Shown: positions 6,802 through 13,685 of the stretch, piece by piece
Layout: each line of letters begins with the position of its first letter
Numbering within the stretch: position 1 is the stretch's first letter
DNA from: Thermoplasmatales archaeon ex4484_6
GTDB taxonomy: Archaea > Thermoplasmatota > Penumbrarchaeia > Penumbrarchaeales > Penumbrarchaeaceae
DNA: 16,256 nucleotides
Direction of reading: 5' to 3'
Assembly: GCA_002254385.1 (NCBI GenBank)
Contig: NJDO01000034.1
Coordinates: 1 to 16,256, forward strand
The notes under the pieces: model-generated
Seen by the model: the letters and a program-made list of their open reading frames with translations, nothing else
Databases searched by the model: none
What the model was told of the DNA's origin: nothing
Program-made: the position numbers and the translations under genes

Positions 6802-8441
6802 CAGACCACCTCCCCGCTCTTTGTCGTGTCACCGTCAACCTGATCTCCCTTATCATCGTCTTCCGCATCCCTGCTGTCCGCTTCGACCTTTGAGGAGCTC
6901 TTCGCCGGATCCTTTTCGGTGCCGGATCCTTTCCCATCCGTTCTTCCGCCCTCTCCCGTTTCATTTTTCTCCCCGGCAGGTCCGCCCCGATAATCTCCCT
7001 TCACGGAAGGTTCCTTATCTTTTCCGGGACCACCCGTATCGCTCATTTCGAGCTTCTTCCTGGGTCGTCCGCCCTTCCTCTTTCCGTGGGTCCTTTCGGC
7101 ATTTTCCTCACCCTTTGCCCCATCCCGCTCCGAGAACATTGCCAGGAGGGTGTCCCTTATGGAATCCACTTTTCGTGCCTTCTCCTCAAGGTCCATGGCG
7201 GATGCGGTGCCTGTCTGGTTCTCCCAGAATGTTCCCATCTCCTTGTGGAGCTCTATCCTTCTCCGCAGCCATCCCTTTCTGCTCTCCCGCTCCCTCTTCA
7301 TCTTCTGGACGTTCCTGTACTTCTCGTGGTGGAGATTGGATTTTTCCACCTCCTCGAGCATTCTGGAATGCAGGTCCTCGATGGTTATCAGGTTCTCCCC
7401 GATCTTTTCCTGTATGACTGTCAATCTGTCGTTGATCTCCTCAGGTGTGAAACCGTCTGTTATCTGGCGCAGCTTCCGGATGGTGTCCCTGAGTTCGTCC
7501 AGCAATCTCCTCTCGGTCTCTATGTCGATAGCCTCGGTGGACAGCTTCCACTCGAGGTCCTCCATGTACTTGCTGTACATGTTCACATCCTTGGAATGCC
7601 CTTTCAATGTCTCCTCCTTATCCATCAGGGAGAAGAATTCCCTTCGGAGGGCCCTGTTCTCTTCCTTGAGGGCGGTCCTCTTCTCCTTCAACCTTGCCAC
7701 CTCCGCATTGATCCTGTCCCTCACCTCCCTTTCCTTTCCGGATATCTCCTCGATGGCATCATCCTTGATGTTCTCGAGTTCCTCCAGCTCCTTCTCGAAC
7801 TCCCGGACCATTCTCTTGTGCTTTTCGACCATCTTCTCCGCGATCTCCTTCCTGGTCGGAAGCGTCAGATCCTTGATGAGTTCGGAGCCATCGCCCGGTT
7901 CCGGAAATTCCGGGACGGGGAACGTTCTTCCGCCCTTCTTTCCCGCGTCCTTCCCTTCCTTCTTCTCGTGAGATCTCGAATCCTTCTTCGGCTTCTTTCC
8001 GGCATCCTTCCCGTCTGCGGGCGCTTTCTTACCTTCATCGTCTGCTGCGGGTTTCTTTTCGATTTTCTCGACGGTTTCCTTTTCATGAGCTGTATTCTTT
8101 TCAGGCCCCGGTGCGTCCCCGGCTTCATCAGCTTCTGCCTGTTCGGGAACGATATCCCCTTCCGGTTCCGGCCGGTCGTCTGTCTCCGCACGGAGCTCCT
8201 TTCTTTCGGTTGGAGCAGCCGAGCCGATATCCCGAGCGCCGGCGGCATCATCTTCTACTTCATCCGACGTCTTTTCCACACTCACGGCCTTCTCCTTTTC
8301 CGGTACGGTTCCCTTCGGTTCTTCCTTCCCTTCCCCGACATTATCATCGTCTGCAGGTACGGGCGGATCTTCCTCTTGAGGAGTATTTACGGTCTTTGTT
8401 TCCTTCCGCCCGGTTCCCGGAGCGTCGTCCTTTTCCTTCAT
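6801..8441 (-). CDS. Coiled-coil protein with long charged disordered tails and an AT-hook-like motif
   Basis: The protein has 546 residues in three parts. Residues 1-170 are acidic and then lysine-rich low-complexity sequence with the repeat GKDAGKK at 144-150 and 163-169. Residues about 185-440 form a coiled coil that contains DLEWKLSTEAIDIETE (295-310), a pattern I associate with the COG1340 group. Residues 440-546 form a Gly/Lys/Glu-rich tail. At 454-463 the tail has KRKGGRPRKK, a match to the AT-hook (GRP core flanked by basic residues) that binds the minor groove of A/T DNA in other proteins. No membrane segment is seen. The gene lies 24 nt after the LonB-like ATPase and overlaps the next coiled-coil gene by one base. 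Function is unknown; a structural or DNA-associated partner of the ATPase is an inference. Confidence 0.8.
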   Translation of the reverse strand: MKEKDDAPGTGRKETKTVNTPQEEDPPVPADDDNVGEGKEEPKGTVPEKEKAVSVEKTSDEVEDDAAGARDIGSAAPTERKELRAETDDRPEPEGDIVPEQAEADEAGDAPGPEKNTAHEKETVEKIEKKPAADDEGKKAPADGKDAGKKPKKDSRSHEKKEGKDAGKKGGRTFPVPEFPEPGDGSELIKDLTLPTRKEIAEKMVEKHKRMVREFEKELEELENIKDDAIEEISGKEREVRDRINAEVARLKEKRTALKEENRALRREFFSLMDKEETLKGHSKDVNMYSKYMEDLEWKLSTEAIDIETERRLLDELRDTIRKLRQITDGFTPEEINDRLTVIQEKIGENLITIEDLHSRMLEEVEKSNLHHEKYRNVQKMKRERESRKGWLRRRIELHKEMGTFWENQTGTASAMDLEEKARKVDSIRDTLLAMFSERDGAKGEENAERTHGKRKGGRPRKKLEMSDTGGPGKDKEPSVKGDYRGGPAGEKNETGEGGRTDGKGSGTEKDPAKSSSKVEADSRDAEDDDKGDQVDGDTTKSGEVV

Positions 8442-8465
8442 TTCCCTGTCCCGCCTGTGTTAGAC

Positions 8466-10052
8466 CTATTCGTATCCGACAATATCATCGGGATTCTCGT
8501 TCCAGTAGTTGTAAGGTGAGATCTGTTTGGACTGTGATTCGGACATCTCGCCCATGACCGCTCCCTGGAGAGCACCGAACTTCTCCCTTATCTGCTCCTC
8601 CGCCGTCATCGATCTCTTTATTGCAAGCTTGACGTCGTTGGCCGTTACCAGTTCATGGCCTCTTTCCACGGCAATGTCGCCGGCCGCCCTTATGACCCCT
8701 CCCATGTCCCTCAGTCTCAGAGTGAGGGATTTGTTCCTCCTGTCGAGCATTCTGGCCCTTCGCCTCGCTTCGTTTATGAGTGCGAAGATGCCCGAATTGT
8801 CGATGTGCGGGATCCTGCCGTCCATGGTTACCTCCTGGGCTATGAACTGGATGAACAGATTCCTGTTCTCATCGGTGTCGGGCATTGTCGTGGCGACAAG
8901 AACCTCGTACCCGGAACCGGTTATCCTCGACCTCAAGGGTGAGATTATATGGTGGAGGTCCTGGATGTTGCAGGCCCCGACGAACACGAAATCACACGGA
9001 ACGTTGTCCACCTTGACGCTCGCACCCGCACTCTGCGGATTCCTTCCCGAGATGGAGAACAGCTTCTCCTGCATGGCCGTGAGTATGAACCTCTGAAGAT
9101 GTCCCAGATGCTGAAGTTCGTCTATGAAGAGCACCCCTTCATGAGCCTCGTGTATGGCACCGGGGACCACCCTCTCGTAAGGGGGAGTTCCCAGGCCCTT
9201 GTGTCCGCCGTAGGGATCGTGTCTCACATCCCCCAGGAGTTCGGTCTCCGACGAGCCCGTGGCCATGACGAAATTCTTCCGTTTCAGCGGGATAAGTATC
9301 TTCTTGGGCGAGGCTCTCTCTAGCTCCCTTCGGGTTTCGAGTGCCTTCTCGTCCAGTATCCTTATCTTGGGTCCGGCCGCTTCGTAAACGACGACCTCTT
9401 CCTTTCCGTTGACCATCCTCGTTGTCTGGATCCTTGCTTTCTGACCGCCCAGCTGGTTCAGGGTGACCTTGAGGATGTCCTCGATCCCCTTGAACATGTT
9501 CTCCATTCCCAGGTTGACCCTTGCCACCTTCGGTCCTCCCTGGGGTGTTTTTGGTGCCTGGCAGTTGGGACATATGAGCTGCTCCGGCGGGGAATATGTT
9601 CCGCATCTCGAACATCTGTAACCCAGTTTCTCCGCCACATCGACCGGGACATCTAGAGGTGATACAACCTTCTCCCTGGCAAGTTTGGACCTCCGCTGTT
9701 CCTCCTCCACCTCTTCCCTGCTCTTCACCTGAATGAAGGGCCGCTCCGGATATTCCGGGTTGGAAACGACGTATATCTGGTGCTGAGGCGGCGGAAGGTG
9801 AATGGCAAGGGCCTGGGCGATCATGGATTTTCCAGTCCCGGGAGGCCCGACAAGCAGAAGATGCCTTCTCTGCTTGGCTGCCACGTGGGCCAGGGATACG
9901 GCTTCATCCTGGCCTATGACCCTTTTCATGGGATCCGATGGTATGGATACCAAGGATGTATCCTCGATATCCAGGTTGGGGAACCTTTTTCCGCGGGATC
10001 TCTTCCCTGCACTTCTTTCCTTCCCCTTCGGGGACGACGGGGTCTTGCTCAT
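8466..10052 (-). CDS. LonB-like AAA+ ATPase with zinc ribbon and no protease domain
   Basis: The AAA+ core is clearly of the archaeal LonB type. Numbering from the in-frame GTG at 10055: Walker A GPPGTGKS (70-77), NPEYPERPFI (99-108), LLGDVRHDPYGG (273-284), PPYERVVPGAIH (291-302), Walker B VLFIDE (308-313), arginine finger PLRSR (373-377) and LTLRLRDMGGVIRAAGDIA (444-462). Two features differ from LonB. The region that normally holds two membrane helices instead has CSRC-x10-CPNC (148-165), a zinc ribbon. The protein also ends at 529 in TAG, directly after the AAA+ lid and a short tail, with no Ser-Lys protease domain. It therefore probably remodels or unfolds targets rather than cutting them. 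The start ATG 10052 has GGTGA 4 nt upstream. It lies 52 nt after dnaG and 24 nt before a coiled-coil gene. Confidence 0.9.
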   Translation of the reverse strand: MSKTPSSPKGKERSAGKRSRGKRFPNLDIEDTSLVSIPSDPMKRVIGQDEAVSLAHVAAKQRRHLLLVGPPGTGKSMIAQALAIHLPPPQHQIYVVSNPEYPERPFIQVKSREEVEEEQRRSKLAREKVVSPLDVPVDVAEKLGYRCSRCGTYSPPEQLICPNCQAPKTPQGGPKVARVNLGMENMFKGIEDILKVTLNQLGGQKARIQTTRMVNGKEEVVVYEAAGPKIRILDEKALETRRELERASPKKILIPLKRKNFVMATGSSETELLGDVRHDPYGGHKGLGTPPYERVVPGAIHEAHEGVLFIDELQHLGHLQRFILTAMQEKLFSISGRNPQSAGASVKVDNVPCDFVFVGACNIQDLHHIISPLRSRITGSGYEVLVATTMPDTDENRNLFIQFIAQEVTMDGRIPHIDNSGIFALINEARRRARMLDRRNKSLTLRLRDMGGVIRAAGDIAVERGHELVTANDVKLAIKRSMTAEEQIREKFGALQGAVMGEMSESQSKQISPYNYWNENPDDIVGYE

Positions 10053-10104
10053 CACTTCACCCTTGTTCGATGACCGGTATCGCGAAATGGAAATAGCTTC
10101 ACAT

Positions 10105-11424
10105 TCACATCTGAAGGTCTTCCTTGGAGAGGACCGTCACACCCTCGGGCTGTTTAGCGAGATTGCCCTTCTTGGATCCAACGAGGAACCTGATCCCCTG
10201 ATCCGACGCAATGTCGAGAAGCCTCTGGGATATTATCCCGTCGAAGACCACCGCATGGATGCCCTCCGGTGGAGACTTGAGAGTGTCGGGGAGCTGTCTG
10301 ACCGCAAGTTCCTGGACGACCTCACCTTTGGTATTTATGAGCATTCCCCTGAGCGTTCCGGAAAGCTTCTTCAATATATCCCTGTAGCGTGAGATCTCCC
10401 CGTTCATCACTCCCTCCTTCGCTCTCTCCGTTTTGGGAGCCTGAACCTTTTCTTCCTTGGGTTTCGGCTCGGACTTGGAGATGGTCTTCTTGTGCTTCTT
10501 CTCCGGAGCTTCGGGAGCCTTTGGCTTTTCCTTCTTCTCTTCCTTCCTCTGGTTGCCGTTGGGCCGGTCCATCTGACGTTTGAACTCCTTAAGCAGGTCG
10601 TTCATCTCCAGATACTGTTCTATGGGGATCTTGTTCCGGAGTGCCTTGATGATCTGCTTCTGGGTGAGCTCTTCCACTTCAAGGGATTTGGGGGCCCTTG
10701 CCACGAAGTCCACCTCGGCCACCTGGAACAGTTCCTTGAGGATCAGTTCGCCGCCCCGGTCTCCATCGACGAATGCGGTGACGACCTTCTCGGAGCTCAA
10801 TTTCTGGACGGTGGGCGGAACGTTCGTGCCCCCCACGGCGATGGTGTTCTTTATGCCGTACTTGAGCAGATTGATGACGTCGGAGCGCCCCTCGACAACT
10901 ATTATGGCATCGGATGTTTCGACATTGGGTCCTGCAGGACATTTGTCCTCGCCGTAAAGCGTGACCTCGTCTATCTGGACCGCCTGCCTTACGGAATCCG
11001 TGAGGTCAACACCGGATATCTTGGACTGCCCCATTATCGTTGTGAGCAGTTCCTTTGCCCGGTCTATGATCTTCTGCTTCTTCTTCACTCTCACATCATC
11101 GATCTTCTCGATGGTCACCTTGGCTCTGCAGGGGCCTATCCTGTCGATGGTCTCCAGTGCTGCCGCCAGGATGGCGGTCTCCACCTGGTCGAGGGAAGAG
11201 GGTATGAGTACCTGTCCCTCGGATTTGCCCTTCTTCGAGAGAATCTCCACCTCTATGCGGCCCATTCTCCCGGTCTTCTGCAGGTCCCTCAGGTCAAGTT
11301 CGTCCCCGAGGAGTCCTTCTGTTTGTCCGAAAATAGCTCCGACTACGTCGGGCTTCTCCACGATGCCGTCGGCGGTGAGCTTTGCTTCTATAAGATATTT
11401 TGTTGTAGCTGGATCAAGATTCAT
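10105..11424 (-). CDS. dnaG: Archaeal DnaG primase-like protein (Toprim, exosome-associated)
   Basis: Archaeal DnaG has a Toprim fold related to bacterial primase. It is known as a subunit of the RNA exosome, and primase activity has been reported in some species. From ATG 11424 it has 439 residues. The start MNLDPATTKYLIEAKLTADG is the family's standard N-terminus. Then come KPDVVGAIFGQTEGLLG (24-40), the Toprim acidic residues E178 (VVEGRSDV) and D220/D222 (FVDGDRGG), and a lysine-rich linker (about 305-345). A small C-terminal domain of about 100 residues follows. The frame stays open upstream to ATG 11574, but those 50 residues look unlike any DnaG and I exclude them. AAGGAAGG lies 8 nt before ATG 11424. 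It probably heads a transcript that includes the LonB-like ATPase. Confidence 0.95.
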   Translation of the reverse strand: MNLDPATTKYLIEAKLTADGIVEKPDVVGAIFGQTEGLLGDELDLRDLQKTGRMGRIEVEILSKKGKSEGQVLIPSSLDQVETAILAAALETIDRIGPCRAKVTIEKIDDVRVKKKQKIIDRAKELLTTIMGQSKISGVDLTDSVRQAVQIDEVTLYGEDKCPAGPNVETSDAIIVVEGRSDVINLLKYGIKNTIAVGGTNVPPTVQKLSSEKVVTAFVDGDRGGELILKELFQVAEVDFVARAPKSLEVEELTQKQIIKALRNKIPIEQYLEMNDLLKEFKRQMDRPNGNQRKEEKKEKPKAPEAPEKKHKKTISKSEPKPKEEKVQAPKTERAKEGVMNGEISRYRDILKKLSGTLRGMLINTKGEVVQELAVRQLPDTLKSPPEGIHAVVFDGIISQRLLDIASDQGIRFLVGSKKGNLAKQPEGVTVLSKEDLQM

Positions 11425-11578
11425 TTGATCGACCTTCCTTGTATGCTGCTTATTGCGCTTCAATGAAAAAGGAGAGGGTACACCTTCCTGCGGCCCATTT
11501 CCATCCCCAACCCGATATGGGACATTCAGGTCCCGTTCAGACGCTTCATCAAGGTCATTTTGTGATCGTGACATGGAT

Positions 11579-11606
11579 GGAAGGTAGGTCCCGTAGGTTA
11601 CCTTCC
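11579..11606 (-). repeat. 8-bp inverted repeat in the predicted dnaG leader
   Basis: GGAAGGTA (11579-11586) and TACCTTCC (11599-11606) are exact reverse complements with a 12-base loop. The direct repeat GTAGGT occurs at 11584-11589 and 11593-11598. If transcription of dnaG starts about 26 nt from the TATA palindrome, near 11612, this stem would lie at the very 5' end of the message. It could affect stability or translation, or be a protein site in DNA. Confidence 0.5.
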
Positions 11607-11631
11607 CCGTTTTCAGTTGCTGATACTACAT

Positions 11632-11645
11632 GCCATATATATGGC
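11632..11645. promoter_or_regulatory. Palindromic TATA element GCCATATATATGGC
   Basis: This is a perfect 14-bp palindrome with an A/T core of eight bases. It is the best TATA candidate for dnaG on the minus strand, and being symmetrical it could also fire on the plus strand. It could instead be an operator for a dimeric regulator such as the neighbouring winged-helix protein. Confidence 0.5.
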
Positions 11646-11719
11646 TTTCCCCGTGCCAGACCGGATACGGCGATATGGAATGCGAATTCAACATGTTTCA
11701 TGCCCGATCCTGTGAAAAG

Positions 11720-11730
11720 GTTATTATAAT
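11720..11730 (+). promoter_or_regulatory. TATA box for the winged-helix regulator gene
   Basis: GTTATTATAAT is centred at about 11725. The expected transcript start, about 26 nt downstream, is near 11751. This is at ATG 11750 or 8 nt before ATG 11759, so the message is leaderless or nearly so. Confidence 0.55.
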
Positions 11731-11758
11731 CATTGTCTTGATACAGCCGATGTTCCCC

Positions 11759-12262
11759 ATGAAGAGAATAAAGGTAATCAACGAACCGACGGATCTGGTT
11801 GCACTTCTCAGGGCCATGGACACTCCCGTGAAGAAGGATGTTTTCCAGGAAACATCCAACGGTTGGGTATCCCTCAAGAGTATGGAGGAGAAATATGGCA
11901 AGGAAGGAGTGGAAGCCCTGAACTTCTTCGAGAAACTGCATCTGGTGGAAACCTCCTGGCAGATCGATTCGCAGTTCAACAAGGAGAAGATATACCATTC
12001 ATACTATGTGTCCGTCCACATAAACACGTCGGCATCCATCACGGAGATCTCGGACATTCTCTACATCACCCAGATGGATGAGAAGACATATCAGGAGCTT
12101 GAACAGAAGATATACGACAGGGTCTCCGATGAGGGAACGTTCTCGGGGGAGTTCATAAAGGATATGGAGCTCACCCCGACCATGTTGAAATCCCTGGTGA
12201 AGAGATCGGGAAGACTTGCGATAAAGGGTCACCGCATAGAGAGGATAAACCCGACGGAGTGA
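11759..12262 (+). CDS. Winged-helix (ArsR-like) archaeal transcriptional regulator
   Basis: The protein has 167 residues from ATG 11759 (MKRIKVINEPTDLVALLRAM). The N-terminal 70 residues look like an ArsR-type winged helix: a TPVKKDVFQ helix, a recognition region around SLKSMEEKYG, and LNFFEKLHLVETSW as the wing. The middle, YHSYYVSVHINTSASITEIS, matches a pattern I associate with archaeal ArsR-like regulators. The last 60 residues (MDEKTYQELEQKIYDRVSDE to the end) may form a second helical domain. No metal-binding cysteines are present, so metal sensing is unlikely. ATG 11750 is an alternative start and no ribosome site is seen for either. The gene is 9 nt upstream of the Trm56-HD gene and probably cotranscribed with it. 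Targets are unknown. Confidence 0.75.
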   Translation: MKRIKVINEPTDLVALLRAMDTPVKKDVFQETSNGWVSLKSMEEKYGKEGVEALNFFEKLHLVETSWQIDSQFNKEKIYHSYYVSVHINTSASITEISDILYITQMDEKTYQELEQKIYDRVSDEGTFSGEFIKDMELTPTMLKSLVKRSGRLAIKGHRIERINPTE

Positions 12263-12271
12263 GGTTCTTCC

Positions 12272-13402
12272 ATGAGCCGGAAGGAACCGTGGACCCATGT
12301 GGAGGTTCTGAGGCTGGGCCACAGACCGGAAAGGGACAAGAGGATAACCACCCATGTTGCGCTTGCGGCAAGGGCTTTCGGTGCGGGTTCGATACATGTT
12401 GACCGGAAGGATCCCTCCCTTGAGCGGACGATAAGGAGCGTGACCGAACGGTTCGGGGGGAGCTTCTCGATCGAGACCGGAGTATCACGCAGAAGCGTCA
12501 TGGGAAGGTTCGACGGGACCATCGTGCATCTGACGATGTACGGTATTCCGGTGGACCGGGCGGTAAGGGAGCTCCCCGAAGGTGAGAAGATCCTTGTCGT
12601 GGTGGGGGCGGAGAAGGTCCCTGCCGACGTCTACGACCTGGCTCATTTCAACGTTTCCGTGGCCAATCAACCCCACTCCGAGGTGTCGGCCCTTGCCATC
12701 TTTCTGGACAGACTTTTCGGGGGGAGGGAGCTCGAGAGAAGCTTCCCGGGTGGTGAGGTGAGAATAGCCCCCGCATCTCACGGAAAGGCCGTCCTTCCCG
12801 CCGGGGATGGGAACGGATCGATGGAGATCGAAGATCCTTTCTCGATGGAATGGCCTCCGGTCCCATCGGAAAAGGAATGCATGACACTTCTTCATATGCT
12901 GGGTACCTCCACCCCCGTCATGACCCATGTAAGGGAGGTCCATCGAATGGGTATGGACATCTACAGCCGTTCGATGGAGTTCGGCAGTGGCAGGGATCTC
13001 GATATCGACGCGGAACTGCTCTCCGCGGGACTTCTTCTACATGACATCGGAAGGTCGAGGACACATTCCATAAGACATGTGACGATCGGTGCGGAGCTCG
13101 CCAGGCGTCTTCATCTTGATGATAGGATAGTCTCGATAATCCACAACCATCCCGGGGCGGGAATACTGGCAAGTGAGGCAGCGGAGCTTGGACTTCCGGA
13201 GGAAGATTACATTCCTGTCTCGCTGGAGGAGAGGATCGTGAGCCATGCGGACAATCTGGTGGGGGAGAGCAGGAGAAGGCCTCTCGAGAGAGCACTGGAG
13301 CGTCTCAGGAGCAAGGGAGCGCTTGCCGCCGTGGAGAGGATGAAACGCCTTCATGAGGAGCTGGAAGACATACTGGGCATAGATATCGATGCCCTTACAT
13401 GA
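12272..13402 (+). CDS. tRNA (cytidine-56-2'-O)-methyltransferase fused to an HD-domain hydrolase
   Basis: Residues 1 to about 175 are aTrm56, the SPOUT enzyme that methylates the ribose of C56 in the tRNA T-loop using S-adenosylmethionine. EVLRLGHRPERDKRITTHVA (11-30) and VVGAEKVPADVYDLAHFNVS (110-129), then NQPHSEVSALAIFLDRLF (132-149), are diagnostic. Residues about 196-376 are an HD phosphohydrolase-type domain. Its likely metal ligands are H219 (THVREV), H257-D258 (LLLHDIGRSR), H291/H293 (IIHNHPG) and D327 (SHADN). A low-complexity stretch (about 175-195) links the two. The HD part resembles archaeal HDIG proteins that act on nucleotides or phosphoesters, but its substrate is unknown. ATG 12272 has GAGG 8 nt upstream and follows the regulator stop by 9 nt. 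The frame is continuous, so this is a true fusion and not two genes. Confidence 0.92.
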   Translation: MSRKEPWTHVEVLRLGHRPERDKRITTHVALAARAFGAGSIHVDRKDPSLERTIRSVTERFGGSFSIETGVSRRSVMGRFDGTIVHLTMYGIPVDRAVRELPEGEKILVVVGAEKVPADVYDLAHFNVSVANQPHSEVSALAIFLDRLFGGRELERSFPGGEVRIAPASHGKAVLPAGDGNGSMEIEDPFSMEWPPVPSEKECMTLLHMLGTSTPVMTHVREVHRMGMDIYSRSMEFGSGRDLDIDAELLSAGLLLHDIGRSRTHSIRHVTIGAELARRLHLDDRIVSIIHNHPGAGILASEAAELGLPEEDYIPVSLEERIVSHADNLVGESRRRPLERALERLRSKGALAAVERMKRLHEELEDILGIDIDALT

Positions 13403-13430
13403 GGCTCGTTGGCTGCCTCTCTACCTAAAC

Positions 13431-13440
13431 GTTATTAATA
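13431..13440 (+). promoter_or_regulatory. TATA box for the zinc protein-glyS operon
   Basis: GTTATTAATA lies 31-40 nt before ATG 13471. The predicted transcript start is near 13461, which gives a leader of about 10 nt. The same TTATTAAT core is found before the K+ channel gene on the other strand. Confidence 0.6.
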
Positions 13441-13470
13441 CAATTCCCCGTTGCAGGTGTTGGTGTGCCC

Positions 13471-13668
13471 ATGCAGAAGTACAGCAAGGAAGCATTGAAA
13501 CAGGAAAAAAGCAGGATCAACCAGCTCCTGGACATAGAGAACAGATACTGTGCGAAGTGCAAGGACAAGAAGGAGTACGGGTGTGAAGGATGCTTCCATG
13601 ATAAGAGGAAGAGAGCATTGTTGAAGTCCAAGGAGGAAATAGCTGCTGCGCAGGCATCCCATAAATGA
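13471..13668 (+). CDS. Small zinc-ribbon protein, function unknown
   Basis: The protein has 65 residues: a basic helix (1-22), then CAKC-x7-CEGC with C27, C30, C38 and C41, and a basic helical tail rich in Lys and Arg. The four cysteines in CxxC-x7-CxxC spacing should bind one zinc ion. The size and charge suggest binding to RNA or to a ribosome- or tRNA-related partner, but this is inference. I do not recognise the family. ATG 13471 is preferred over an in-frame GTG at 13465, with GGTG upstream. The stop overlaps ATG 13665 in the glyS frame (ATGA), and the more likely glyS start is 17 nt downstream. The two genes therefore form one transcript from the promoter at 13431. Confidence 0.75.
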   Translation: MQKYSKEALKQEKSRINQLLDIENRYCAKCKDKKEYGCEGCFHDKRKRALLKSKEEIAAAQASHK

Positions 13669-13685
13669 TCAGGACAGGTGGAGGG

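Larger units (their letters stand above)
11425..11758. promoter_or_regulatory. Divergent intergenic region between dnaG and the winged-helix regulator
   Basis: These 334 bases separate dnaG (minus) from the regulator gene (plus) and hold no supported gene. They contain the dnaG ribosome site near 11433-11440, an 8-bp inverted repeat (11579-11606), a 14-bp palindrome with a TATA core (11632-11645) and the plus-strand TATA box (11720-11730). If the palindrome is the dnaG TATA box, the dnaG leader would be about 190 nt. That is much longer than for the other promoters seen here. Confidence 0.55.

Noticed and set aside
6575..7417. Plus-strand open frame of 280 codons across the two coiled-coil genes
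   Set aside because: Ser/Pro/Arg-rich shadow of the charged coiled-coil genes, with no ribosome site, promoter or known motif.
6801..8441. Possible SMC/Rad50-type ATPase because of the long coiled coil
   Set aside because: No Walker A, signature or Walker B motif is present, and the ends are disordered tails rather than ATPase heads.
7086..8519. Long plus-strand open frame (477 codons) opposite the acidic coiled-coil gene
   Set aside because: It is antisense to a low-complexity Lys/Glu-rich gene, which leaves the opposite strand free of stops. The translation is Leu/Phe/Pro-rich and resembles no family.
10492..11466. Plus-strand open frame of 324 codons opposite dnaG
   Set aside because: dnaG on the other strand is unmistakable; the antisense translation has no recognisable domain.
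11425..11574. Fifty-residue N-terminal extension of DnaG from ATG 11574
   Set aside because: The family starts at MNxDPATTKYL, which is ATG 11424 with an AAGGAAGG site. The extension is unlike DnaG and would overlap the predicted leader stem.
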